From positions 248,001-312,000 of the forward strand of contig JACDTU010000016.1 in assembly GCA_022376465.1 (NCBI GenBank): DNA of 64,000 nt, written 5' to 3'. The notes below the pieces were generated by a model. The model had not been told where the DNA came from. It did no database searches and was given only the letters and a program-made list of their open reading frames with translations. Of the stretch, positions 9,884 to 22,477 are shown in pieces (within the stretch, counting starts at the first letter, position 1; every line of letters begins with the position of its first letter). Origin of the DNA: Cubamyces lactineus (Eukaryota > Basidiomycota > Agaricomycetes > Polyporales > Polyporaceae). A program made the position numbers and the translations under genes.

Positions 9884-12800
9884 ATGTCCGCACCGGTAGC
9901 TCAGGAAGGTAGGCACGAGTCCGTTCGCGCCAGCCACTGACTAGCATGCTGATCTCCTCATGTTTCGGCATCGCTCAGAGCTGCCTATCCTGGAGGCGGT
10001 CATCAAGTTCGTACATCTACCTGCGCTCACCCACCGCGCTAGACGCGTTCTGATGCGTTTGCCTCTTCCCTGTTAGCATCCGAAACCGTTTGACTGCGCT
10101 CAAGAAGAACAGAGGCGAGTTCATCAAGCCGGCAGACGTGAACCAGCTCTACCAAGCTATAGTTAAACAAGGTCTGCCTCACGTTCCCACTGCGCTCTGG
10201 ATGCTCGCTCAAATCTAGGTCCATGCCGTGAACTACCGCGACTAAACAATGGCAAACCCTTCCTGCTCTCATGATCGACTTCGGCACCATGGCACGAACC
10301 TGATCGCTTCTAGTCACCCGTCTGAATGAGGTCCGCGACGATCACACCACGTATAACAATCGGCTCGACACTACCCTTGCGGATGTCTTCAACCTACTCT
10401 CCCTCTTCTTCCTCACCATCGGGAGGACGCGCGAATGTCCTGCAACCTACAGCCAGGTAGCCAGTATGAGGGTGAGTCACTTTCGCCATAATCAATTGTA
10501 TTATTTCTCGGTGGCTTTTGGGCGTATAACGCTCGCTCAATCACCGAGACACAATCTTGGTAATCTGCGGACAGAATGCCGTATGCTCGTCGCCTTATGC
10601 GGCGCCAAGCTTCGAGCAATGGCGCCTGAAGAGATATGATTCTGCCTTCTGCCTTTCGCACAGCAGCCTCCTCTCATCTGGGCTCCCTTGTCTCGTTCCG
10701 AGTCTCCGAACGATGTGCCTACAACAAGATAAGGAGTCCTAATCTGGGCAGGCGGCCACACTAGACCTTTGAGATCACAGACTTGGTCTCTCCAATCACG
10801 TCAGACGGGGTTATTTGGGTACCGCGAAAATCCCATGCGGAGGTATTCCGGAACACAAGCGATTACCATACTTTTACGATCTGCGCTACGCGAACGACAC
10901 AGCGGCCCAGAATGTGTTGCGCGTTCGGGCGCCTGGCCACTCGACCACTTCTGTGGCATTAGACACTTCGGATCCACGGACGAGAGGCCGGTGAAACCTT
11001 AAGCACCCGCGAACTATACGCGGGCCTCTGTGGTCTGTTTGCAGGCCAGCCAGCGCATATAAAAACCCTCGCGGAAACAGTGGGATGACGATCGTGATCT
11101 CCCCGCACTCAGCCATGAACCTCTCATTTTTTATTACGTTTCCCCGTTTATATTCTATGCCATGCGCGCATAGCGCAGTCCTAGATAGACTAGCCATGCT
11201 GACCGTATGCTCGCAGCAAATCCTCTTCCATATGGATGAGTCTGGCGTTTACAACGAGTCGGATCTCGCTCCTTTCCACCGGCGTCTATCCGAGCTACGG
11301 TACGTCCCTCGTCATCAATTACCTGTTCCAGGCATCAGGTGGTAGCTGTCGCTGTTGCGAGTGGGTGATACCCCGTGCAGTTTCAGCCTCCTGTGTCATG
11401 ATGCCGTATTCGACGACACAATGTCTCGATCGCTGACCGGCCTCGTAGAAATATCATGCAGCATGACATGGAAAGTGGCAAGCACCCGCCTGCCATGACC
11501 AAGCTGCTGGAACGGCAGCTCAACGAATGTGGTGAGTGATCCACCCTTCGTCGCGTCGCCTCCGTCCTTCCGTCCTATGCCTCGCCCTTCATCCGTGCGT
11601 TCCGTTTCTCTCCGGAGTTCTGATCTCACAGCCGCCCTTCGAACTATAATTTGTAGTGTGTTGACATCACTGCTTACTCTGGCGGTCACGATGAAGGGTA
11701 TCCTCACTTTCAGGTCCTCCACATTTTGGCTGTGTGTTCGTTTTGCCAGACGCTAACGCCAGCACGATTTGTTCAGAAAATCTTCTGCGCAAGCTTCAGG
11801 ACTCTTTGTCCGTGCTGTCGCCTGAGCTCATCCCTATACATGAACGCTTGGTGAACATTCGACGGCAGCTTGTCGCACTGGCAGCCCGGGAGACCGCGCG
11901 CGAGGTCGCTGTGGCAAACGCGCACGTAGCGAAAACCGAAGACCCTAAGGGCAAGAGCTCGGCATCCAGCACAGAGAGTGAGACGTCAGAGGGCGACTCG
12001 AGGACACCAACGCGGGAGAGCACACCGAAACCCGATGGCCACCGCGACAAGGATGGCAAGGACGGCAAGGATGGTCTTCGAGTAAAAGCCGAGTTGAAGC
12101 CCATCCAGGAGGAGCTGCGCAAAATCGACTCGTACGTGCTTACCTTCAGTCGAGCGAACATCCCATGCTCACTTGTCCTCATCTCTGCAGGAAGCGGGTG
12201 GACGGCAAGTTCTTGGGTCCAGGAGGCACTGTACCAGCGTCCCAAGCGGTCTGCTCTTCTCTGCTTGAGGAGTGCTTCGAGATCGTGCAAGAGATCCGAG
12301 CGCAGGACGAGTCGAAGAACGTCGCGACGTCGCTGCGGCCAATCTACGATCGACTCAGTGAGATCCGCAAGGAACTCGAGCAGCTCGTACTGACGCACCG
12401 GTGGAGCCTCCGCGAGACCGACCTATGGAACTACAGCTTGAGTCTCCAAGAGATCGACAAAATGCGGGTAGACGGTAAGTTCGTCGATACCGAGGGCAAT
12501 CGACCAGAGGGCCAATATGTGAGTTTTGTCTCGTTTCACCAACCACCGGCTTACCCTAACCCTGTTTGCGCAGGTCCTCCTGTACCTCCTACGCCGATGT
12601 TACGGCTTGATCTACCGCTTGCTATCCTCCAGTGAGCCCGTATCCGAGGAACTGATGCCCATTGTACGTTCCCTTGTGCGCTTTGTACCAATACTTGGTG
12701 CTGACTCGATCCTGCGGCAGGCCAACAAGCTATCCACCGTAAAGAAGTGCCTCAACGAGGTTCTGAAGTACGGCGGGCCATTTAGCCCACGCGATTTGTA

Positions 12801-13146
12801 CCCCGTACGTAACTTTGTCTGTGACGACTCAATCATCAAATTAATCGTCTCGTGCAGTACCAACTAGCTCTGCACCAAATCGACTCCATGCGCAAGGAGG
12901 GCAAGTTCGTGGGCGTGGATGGCACTGTTCCAGAGGGACAGGGTATCGTTATGGCGCACCTCAACGAATGCCATGAACTCCTCGAGATGGTATGTTCCCT
13001 TTTGTGCGCAATACCGATCGAGCTTAGCGAGCTGACTCTCGTCCCAGCTCAAGGAGTCCATGGACGACGCGGAGGAAGAGGACTACGTAGATGACGACGA
13101 CTACGACTTCAACGACCCCTCAGACGATGAGGAGGACGAGGAATAG
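9884..13146 (+). CDS. DUF2408/UPF0662 family protein (yeast YPL260W-like)
   Basis: A helical protein of unknown biochemical function, conserved in fungi. Exons are recognised from MSAPVAQE at 9884, through ELPILEAVI, NRLTALKKNRGEFIKPADV, TRLNEVRDDHTTYNNRLD, GVYNESDLAPFHRRLSEL and DGKFLGPGGTVP, to DLWNYSLSLQEIDKMRVDG and the paralogous segment YQLALHQIDSMRKEGKFVG. The paired 'IDxxRxDGKF' blocks mark the family. A Ser/Thr/Asp/Lys-rich insert (about codons from 11930 to 12100) contains a KDGKDGKDG run. The protein ends in a strongly acidic tail (DDDDYDFNDPSDDEEDEE). One intron, at 10472-11216, is 745 nt long. Divergent from tropomyosin. Yeast YPL260W has been linked to proteasome and stress phenotypes, but no activity is assigned here. 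Confidence 0.82.
10472..11216 (+). other. Unusually long intron (745 nt) in the DUF2408 gene
   Basis: Bounded by ATGAGG|GTGAGTCAC and GTATGCTCGCAG|CAAATC. Removing it joins ATYSQVASMR to QILFHMDESGVYNE in frame, as the family alignment expects. Other introns in the window are near 50-60 nt. The insert contains CATATAAAAACC near 11058, a TATA-like string, and an open frame of 103 codons on the minus strand with no recognisable domain. I found no terminal inverted repeats or target duplication by eye. Confidence 0.75.
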
Positions 13147-14607
13147 GAAGTCGCGCGAGGACACTTCCGCATGCTGAGGGTCTGTATGGGAAGGAGAAGT
13201 CCGCGGCCGTGCATAGACAGCGGCCATGATCCGACTGTTAGAAGACGTGTGAGGGGACGTTCTGTTTGTACGAGTTACACCGTTATACTAGAGGATCTGG
13301 ACAGCGTTGGAATAGGCGAAATGAACGCGTTTTACAATGTCGCCGCTTGAGGCCTGAATCGAGAAGACATGGTACGACCAGGTAAGCAACGCCAATATTC
13401 TCGAGTATAACATTCGATCGACGATTTCCCCTGTTCAAAGGCTAAGTCAGAGGATACCCGTGAGGGAAATGTCAGCGAGCAATAAGATGTGAATGGAGCG
13501 GGCCAAGAGCCAGTACATCCCTTGATACTTGACTCGAAGGAGTCAAAGAACATGGATTTGGAGATAGCCCTGAGCGTTGCCTGAGCGTTGGAATGCCAGA
13601 TCTTGGAATGTGAGCACCTTCAAGTCGCTCACCGCCAAATGTGAACGAGGACATGGTGAGCAGTTCCAGTATGTCAAACGTCCACAGTAGTCGCGAATAC
13701 TGAATCCAAAGTGTAATGCGTTCGAGATGCTGATCAAGGCTGGTGGACACTGACATCTACAGCGAATGCAATTCAGGCGCTTTTGACGCTTCACGTCGTC
13801 GACATGGGTATGCCCGTAAGTAGGCTGCCTTAGTCACCAAAAGCACTGATTGAGCACTTCACAGGGCTGCCAGAGGTCAAGCTGGCAAAGACCTCGATTT
13901 GGTACAAATGACTCGTACCGGATATGCGACGCATGGTCGCTAGCGTTGGCGCTCTTCGTTCGCAGCTGGTCTTCCGCTTGATGAGCGCGGTCGAAGCGGT
14001 GTAACTTCCTTAGAAGGGCCGGGTACGCGCGGCCTACCACCGTTACTCATTACTATCTTGCCCAATGTTTACTGAATTGCCAATGCCAGGTGCCTTCCTC
14101 TCTTAGTGTTACGTTCCATCCAAAGTACACTGACTCACTTGTGTCCGCTGTACCTGGCCGATACCTCCAAACGCTGAATCTCTCGTCATCGTCGAACGCA
14201 TCCTTTCCCACCACGGCCTTACGTCCGCCCCTTCTGCGCGCTGCCGCCCCTCGGTGTGTGCGCTATGCGCCTTCTTTTGGGCCATCGACGTGCGCCCCGG
14301 TCGGTCTGAACGGAGGTCGAACATTGTGCTGGGACGTCGAACACTCAAATGCCGTAAGTTGATCTTCGATCTATCAGCTTCGGTGTCCCTGTTCTGCTCG
14401 GCCGTACAAATATGTGCTCATGTGTCCAGGAAAAGGCCGCTTGCGACTGTAGCGCATAGTGCTTATGTTGTCCTCCGACCATTTTCCGCTGGGATGTGCA
14501 ATACACTAGGCTCCAGCATATGCCCTCGTAGTGTATAAAAGGTGACCACGGTCCTCTTGGACAGCAGCAAGTCCTGAAGGCCTTGACTTCCTCCTCTTTT
14601 GACGACC
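13147..14607. other. Gene-free stretch between DUF2408 gene and sedolisin
   Basis: About 1.46 kb. Open frames are short and unlike known proteins on both strands. The right end holds the sedolisin promoter with a clear TATA box. No repeat was recognised. Confidence 0.5.
14534..14540 (+). promoter_or_regulatory. TATA box of the sedolisin gene
   Basis: TATAAAA lies 74 bases upstream of the start codon at 14608, a typical spacing for a strongly regulated secreted-enzyme gene in this group. Confidence 0.7.
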
Positions 14608-16705
14608 ATGCTCACGCCTCGGGCCTTTGTTGCGCTGACCATAGCTTCAGCTATCGCGCTTGTACACGGCCGTCAGACGACCGTCGTACCCAAGGCCAAG
14701 TTTGTTCCTCTACACCCAACGGCTTCCACAGCGTCACTGCAGCTCACGCTGGTCCTGCCTCCCACCAATATCGATGGACTTCACACCGCGCTTTACGACG
14801 TCAGCGACCCGAAGAGCGCGAACTACGGGAAACATCTCTCCAAGTCGGATGTACGCCCACAAATTTGTTATGTGACTCTCGGCTCACCCTCTATGCCAGG
14901 TTGAGGCGTTCGTCGCGCCCAAGCCAGAGAGCGTAAAGGCCATCACCACCTGGCTGGCACAGCACAACATCAATGCGGAAGTCGCCTCGCCGTCGGGAGA
15001 CATGTTGCGCATCAATGTCCCCGTATCGACGGCGAACGCATTGCTCGCAGCCAACTTCACCGACTTCAAGGACAAAGACACCGGTGCCACGCTTACGCGG
15101 ACATTATCCGTTTCTATCCCCGATGACGTGGAACCGCACCTGCAGTACATCTACCCTACCACACAGTGCGTCTTCGGGCTTTCTTTCTCCTTGCGCCATG
15201 GGCATGTTGACTGAGGCAATGGCACATGATAGGTTCATCCCTCCACTACAGCCGAATCGTCCGCCCTTCAAAATTGTCACGCCGACCCCGGGAAATCCGG
15301 CCCCAAAGAGGCAGGGGTTTGACATTTGCTCTGTTGACGTCGTTCCCCAGTGCTTGGAAGACTACTATCATATCCCCACTGCACCTGGTACTGCACCGGG
15401 TAACAGCATCGCTGTCGCTGGGTATTTGGATGAAATAGCGAGCGAAGACGACCTCGAGGTGGGTGAATGCCATCATCGTTGGGACTGTGTCCACGCGTGA
15501 CCAATATATTGGCGACCTACAGATATTTTTCCTTGCGTGGAGACCTGATATTACCACTACTCCGGAGTTCGACGTTGTGTCTATAGACGGGGGCGTCACC
15601 AGCGGTGATGGCACCTTGGAGGCGGTACGAGCGTCCACATTGGAAAGGAACGTCCTTGTTCAAACTTTCTCCAACAGAGCCTAGATATCCAGTACACTGT
15701 CGGAGTCGCTACTGGCGTGCCGACGACGCTGTACTCAGTAGGGGATTCTACTGCTCAAGGCTTCATTGACATCGTCAACTATCTCCTTGGTCTAGACGAG
15801 CTCCCGCTTGTGCTAACCACCAGCTACGGCTTCAACGAGACCGACTTCCAGGGATCAGAGGACTTTGCGAAGTACTTCTACCTCATTTTTCTCTGCGGTG
15901 TTGTTCGTCTCACACTGTTGTCTAGTACATTTTGCAACGCGTATGCTCAGCTCGGCGCTCGGGGAACTAGCATCTTCTTCGCCTCAGGAGACAACGGAGC
16001 CTACAGTTTCGAGTATGAGAGCGAGTGTGACGGTACGACGTTCGGACCTTCCTTCCCCAGCGGATGTCCGTTGTACGTCCCTTACTCCGATTGGCGACGC
16101 ATATCTGCGCTTCACATCCTCTGATCTTCATTCTATCACAGCCTCACCTCTGTCGGTGCAACCACTGGATACGACTCTGGCCCGGAAGTCGTTGCGGACT
16201 TCTCTGGGGGCGGCTTTTCCAATATCTTCCCGCAACCAAGCTACCAGAGTGCGGCAGTCGAGAACTACCTCGACGCTCTTGGAAGCACAAACGAAGGCTT
16301 GTTCAACCGTAGCGGCCGTGCGTATCCCGATGTCTCTGCACAAGGGATCAACTACGTCACCAGGGTCAACGGGACATTCTTCCTCGTTCTGGGCACAAGC
16401 GCATCCACGCCGGTATGGGCGAGCGTCGTTGCGCTACTGAACGACGCTCTGCTGAATGCGGGCAAGCCTCCGCTCGGGTTCATTAACCCGTTGCTGTATT
16501 CGGAAGGCGCTGCGGCGTTGAACGACATCACGAACGGTACCAACACCGGATGTGGGGCGCAGGGTTTCCCTGCGTTGGCGGGGTGGGATCCGGTAGGAGC
16601 CTTTCTTTTGTTGTGCCTACTTGAAGCTAATTCGGCTTGCTATAGGCCACGGGTCTCGGCTCGCCGGATTACGACAAGCTACTAGCACTCGTTATGAGCT
16701 TGTAG
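14608..16705 (+). CDS. Secreted sedolisin-type serine-carboxyl peptidase (S53, tripeptidyl-peptidase-like)
   Basis: The protein starts at ATG 14608 with a signal peptide (MLTPRAFVALTIASAIALVHG). A pro-kumamolisin activation domain follows, with LHTALYDVSDPKSANYGKHL, the usual Y-G-x-x-L prodomain signature. The catalytic domain has the Glu/Asp pair four residues apart in LEASLDIQYTVG, the oxyanion Asp in FFASGDNGA, the Ser in LGTSASTPVWA, and the calcium-site region ITNGTNTGC...GWDPATGLGSP. All catalytic residues are present, so the enzyme looks active. These enzymes cleave proteins at acidic pH outside the cell. Nine or so short introns interrupt it; the join at 15165 gives YPTTQFIPPLQ. The last exon ends DYDKLLALVMSL. 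An in-frame TTG three codons earlier was not used as a start. Substrate preference (endo- or tripeptidyl) is not decided by these motifs. Confidence 0.93.
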
Positions 16706-16944
16706 AATGAAGAATGGGGTCGAACAGATGAAGGATGCGGAGTTGTTAGGGACGATGATGGATCTGCCTGACTTGTCGTTGTACTTCTTCACACATAACC
16801 CATGCTTGTAAATCTGTATTCACAAGGTGACGCATAGACCCCGTTCATGGAATGATTAGCGATGAGGACGTATACAGCCTGAGACGTCTGTGTGATCGAT
16901 TCTTCACCGTAGCGGTCGCTACTATGTCCCTCACGAAAGCTGGT

Positions 16945-18571
16945 CTAAGTGTGGGAATGTCTGAGCTGGAGGTACGCGCGCACAATCAAATCGTTCGCTG
17001 TCAACGTGATGATTCTAGGAATGGTGCGAGCGTTTTCAGGGTGTTAGTAGAAGCCCACGGGTAGTGGAATTGGAGACTCACGTATGAGGTGCAATGCGAA
17101 GGAAGTGTGCAGTGGAGCCTAGAGTGCAGCAAGAGTGTTAAATCAGACTGAGGGTATAGTAGAGCTACAGACTCGGCCACACCTTTGTACCAGCCGAATA
17201 TGCCCTCGGTTTTGAAGGTCTTCCACAGGCAATCAAATGGGTTCTTGTATAGCGTGCCAACCGTTCGGCCATCAGCACGGCGAATTGCGGGTTGATTGTA
17301 CATCCGCGTGAGTGTCTGCGAGCACGATCCGCACTGAATCAGGACAACGCCTGGCACTTAATACAGTGGATATCTACCGTGTCAGCGGGCTGCATAGCGA
17401 GGCACTAATGTGATCGTGAATATCCACCATATGTCAGCAAGATACATCGGAACGAGGAGCGATCGGAGCCTACCAGGATAACCCCTGCGATGGAACTGCT
17501 CATCAGGTAAGTCCACATACTATCCGCACTTGCTATCCCGTAGTGGACGACTAGACTCTTTGCCCAGATGTAGCTCGGCAGTTGGACCTGTGTGCAATTC
17601 AGGCGACAGTTAACCCCAAACTCCCCAATTATGGTATAAAGCCACCAACGGAACCACCGATAGCTCCGCGGAAGACTGCTGCGTCAATCCCGCGTAGCAG
17701 TCCCTTCACGCCTTCCTCTCGCACGATGGTAGACACGGCGTCAAGCCCGTGTCGATAGTATCGCTGCGTTCCAACTGGGAGTGCGGGAGAGTAGGCTTGC
17801 ATGCGGGTCTTGACCAGGAATAGTGGGTTACCGAGACACGCTGGTCAGGAATAACCGTATGAGGCTCAATGTTCATGCATGAAGTACAACACTCACATCC
17901 GATAATAGTGCTAATAGACCCTGCCGACATTGAGGTGATCGTGGCTTGCTGAGTCGAACTGTAACCCAGCAAGCGGTTGAGCCATCGTCGCGAAGGTTCG
18001 TACAAGCCTGACGCGCTTGTCATTGAATTATGGTACCGAATTGGCTTCGTGACTAACTCACCGAGACGGGAGCCGTTGAGTAAGATCTACCCATCGACGG
18101 TTAGACGAAGCCAAAGGTCAGTAACGTCGAGCTAGAACATTGGCATCAGATTGTCCGACCCACCTGATAAATATACTATATGTATACCTGGGTATGAGTT
18201 ATGAACCCACGATACGCCACTAACCATATCACTTACCGCCGGACCCAGTCCGCGTTGTACTCCGCGAATTCCCTCATTGCGCCAAGTTTTGATCAGAACG
18301 TCGAACACGTTGCTGTAAACCTTCGCTCCACCGCGACGCATGAGCTCGCCTTGTAGCTGCATGCGTGTTTTGGCGACCTCAGCCCTGACAATCCAACCTA
18401 GTTGACCAACGTCACAGACATCACGCGCTACGATACCTACGGATTGGAGAAGGTCACCTGGAGTGTATGACGGTCAGTCCAAGATGCTAGATAGAATAGG
18501 AGGAAACGTACGGCGGTGCATCCTGCGAGGCCACCACAGACGAAACCTTCAAGGGTAGACAGACTACCCAT
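16945..18571 (-). CDS. OAC1: Mitochondrial inner-membrane carrier, oxaloacetate carrier (Oac1)-like, SLC25 family
   Basis: Three carrier repeats are seen in order on the minus strand. Repeat 1 has P-AEVAKTRMQLQGEL and GIRGVQRGLGPA. Repeat 2 has NPLFLVKTRMQAYSPALP and EEGVKGLLRGIDAAVFRG. Repeat 3 has PADTLTRMYNQP and YKNPFDCLWKTFKTEGIFG. The string YIYQILLNGSRLG and the third-repeat RMYNQ motif match Oac1 rather than other SLC25 members. Oac1 moves oxaloacetate, sulfate and related anions across the inner membrane. The gene is cut into at least ten exons. Two are tiny: 18441-18457 (17 nt, VTFSNP) and 18164-18175 (12 nt, YIYQ). The start is ATG 18571 (MGSLSTLEGFVCGGLAGCTA), matching the short N terminus of carriers. 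Substrate is inferred from family resemblance. Confidence 0.85.
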
Positions 18572-19503
18572 CGCTACCAGCACCAGGGTTGTAGTGTTCC
18601 GCACTCGGAGGGGTGTGTGCGGGCATGGTGCGTGCAGGCGCTCCTGTATATATCTTCACAGACTTCTGCCGACCTTGCGCCTGGAGGAAACAGCTGGCTA
18701 TATTGTACCAGCGCTGTGATGCACGCATCAAAGGCCCCCAATTTGAGCGGCTTGGAGACGTTCACGAAGCCTGTGCGGGCGCGCAGCTTCATTCAAGGAA
18801 CCTATGGTAGACCATGATGCCATATGAACCAATGCCTCGTGGAAGTAGAACCATGGAATTTGACTGAGGAGACGTTCTTGGGCGCCGGAGAAGCGGACTA
18901 AGGAGTGTGGGCGCAAGGCCGAGACGCATGGCGGCATCCACGATATCACCACCGGATATCATCCAAGTCGCCGGTCGGTTGCGGGATGCGTTGTTGAGTT
19001 GCTAGAGAGTCACGGAACATGCATGACAAAACGAACATGAGGCCGACTTGCAAGCCCTGTATGAATTCCATGGCGAGCGGCAATGATGTCCAAACCCTCG
19101 CCCAGCTCCAGCGCTCACTTGAGCGCCGCAATCTGGGGAATTTGACCACGAAGCCGAGTAGTGAGCTAGTTCGTCGACGGCTGCACAAACAACTATTCCT
19201 GACTCACGAGATATCTACGTGGTTCCTATAAGTTCCTATAGGGTGTGACAAGGTTGGTGTCAGTGCAACGTTGCTGCTGAGTATGAACGACTCCCCCAAC
19301 CACGTTACACACGGTGCTGATTTACGCTCATACGCAGACTTGCACACTCCGTGGAACCGACTGGTCGATGCGTCGCTCCTCCCCATATCGCACGCGCAGA
19401 GACCCATAGAATTGAGCAATTACGCGACCATACTAAGTGTCCTCATTTGCGACATGCATATTGTACTAAAAGGCAGAGCTATCAACAGCATTTTGTTTGC
19501 AGT
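18572..19503. other. Unresolved stretch between carrier and ATP synthase alpha
   Basis: About 930 bases. On the minus strand, 19188-18946 and 18952-18728 are two open frames in different registers. Their peptides (for example EFIQGLQVGLMFVLSCMF and SQIPWFYFHEALVHMASW) I do not recognise. They could be exons of a small gene, a decayed gene or chance. An identical pair of GTTCCTATA units lies near 19220-19240. Confidence 0.3.
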
Positions 19504-21729
<2,226 letters not shown>

Positions 21730-21815
21730 GGTGCGAGAGGGAGAAGGAAAGTGGGAGGGATGAAGTCGTTCGGCCGTAGGGACGAGCCGGGTCACCAAAG
21801 TTTGCCTTACATAAC

Positions 21816-21820
21816 CCAAT
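21816..21820 (+). promoter_or_regulatory. CCAAT box in the ATP1/bL21m divergent promoter
   Basis: CCAAT occurs 86 bases upstream of the ATP1 start and 144 upstream of the bL21m start. The HAP complex binds CCAAT and controls respiratory genes in fungi, so a role is plausible. A single pentamer can arise by chance. Confidence 0.35.
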
Positions 21821-21964
21821 TTCAGGCGCCGACACAATTCCCTGTTCCCCCGCCTTCCGAGCCCCTCCATGTCCCTCGCGGTCGTCGCCGTCGTCGTTGC
21901 CGGCCATGGCATCTCTCTTCAGACGTGAGTTCATTCGCTCTCGTCGTCGTTCTCCCCAACGTCC

Positions 21965-22420
21965 ATGCTCAGTCCGTTTTCAGCCACTCTCCGTGCGGTC
22001 GCCACCCGCGCCCTGCACACACAGGCCGTTGCGCCCACCACTGTCCCCAGCGCACTGTCGTTAATTCGCTCTCAACCGTCTCAATACGTCGTCGCCAGCG
22101 TGGCCGGCAGAAAATACCTCCTCACGCCTCGCGACCTCCTCACGGTGCCGCGCCTCAAAGACGTAAAAGTCGGCGACGTCCTCAGGCTGTCTGACATCCA
22201 CGAGCTGGGCTCTCGGGAATACACCATCCGCGGCAACCCGACTATCCCCCCGGAACAGGTCCGCGTGGAGGCCACGGTCGTCGAGCACACGAAGGGCAAG
22301 ATGGAGTTCATCTTCAAGAAGAAGAGGAGAAAGGGTTATGAGAGGACGGTCCAGCACAAGCAGACATACACTCGTCTGCGGATTGGTCCTATTGACATCG
22401 TAGAGAACGCCTCATCATAG
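21965..22420 (+). CDS. MRPL49: Mitochondrial large-subunit ribosomal protein bL21m
   Basis: Single exon of 151 residues. The first 35 residues form a presequence (MLSPFSATLRAVATRALHTQ). The bL21 domain follows with YVVASVAGRKYLLTPRDLL, VGDVLRLSDIHELGSREYTI and the conserved KMEFIFKKKRRKGYERTVQH, then HKQTYTRLRIGPI, the family's RNA-binding end. It belongs to the mitoribosome large subunit. An upstream ATG at 21906 with a GT nearby was considered as a first exon, but splicing it would break this frame. Convergent with PRP40, with only 57 bases between stop codons. Confidence 0.93.
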   Translation: MLSPFSATLRAVATRALHTQAVAPTTVPSALSLIRSQPSQYVVASVAGRKYLLTPRDLLTVPRLKDVKVGDVLRLSDIHELGSREYTIRGNPTIPPEQVRVEATVVEHTKGKMEFIFKKKRRKGYERTVQHKQTYTRLRIGPIDIVENASS

Positions 22421-22477
22421 CATTACTCGCATTCACGGATCTCATAGCATACATGGCCTAACTAATAGTGACGATGC

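Noticed and set aside
21906..21926. Upstream first exon MASLFRR for bL21m
   Set aside because: Splicing from the nearby GT to any close AG does not keep the MLSPFSATL frame.
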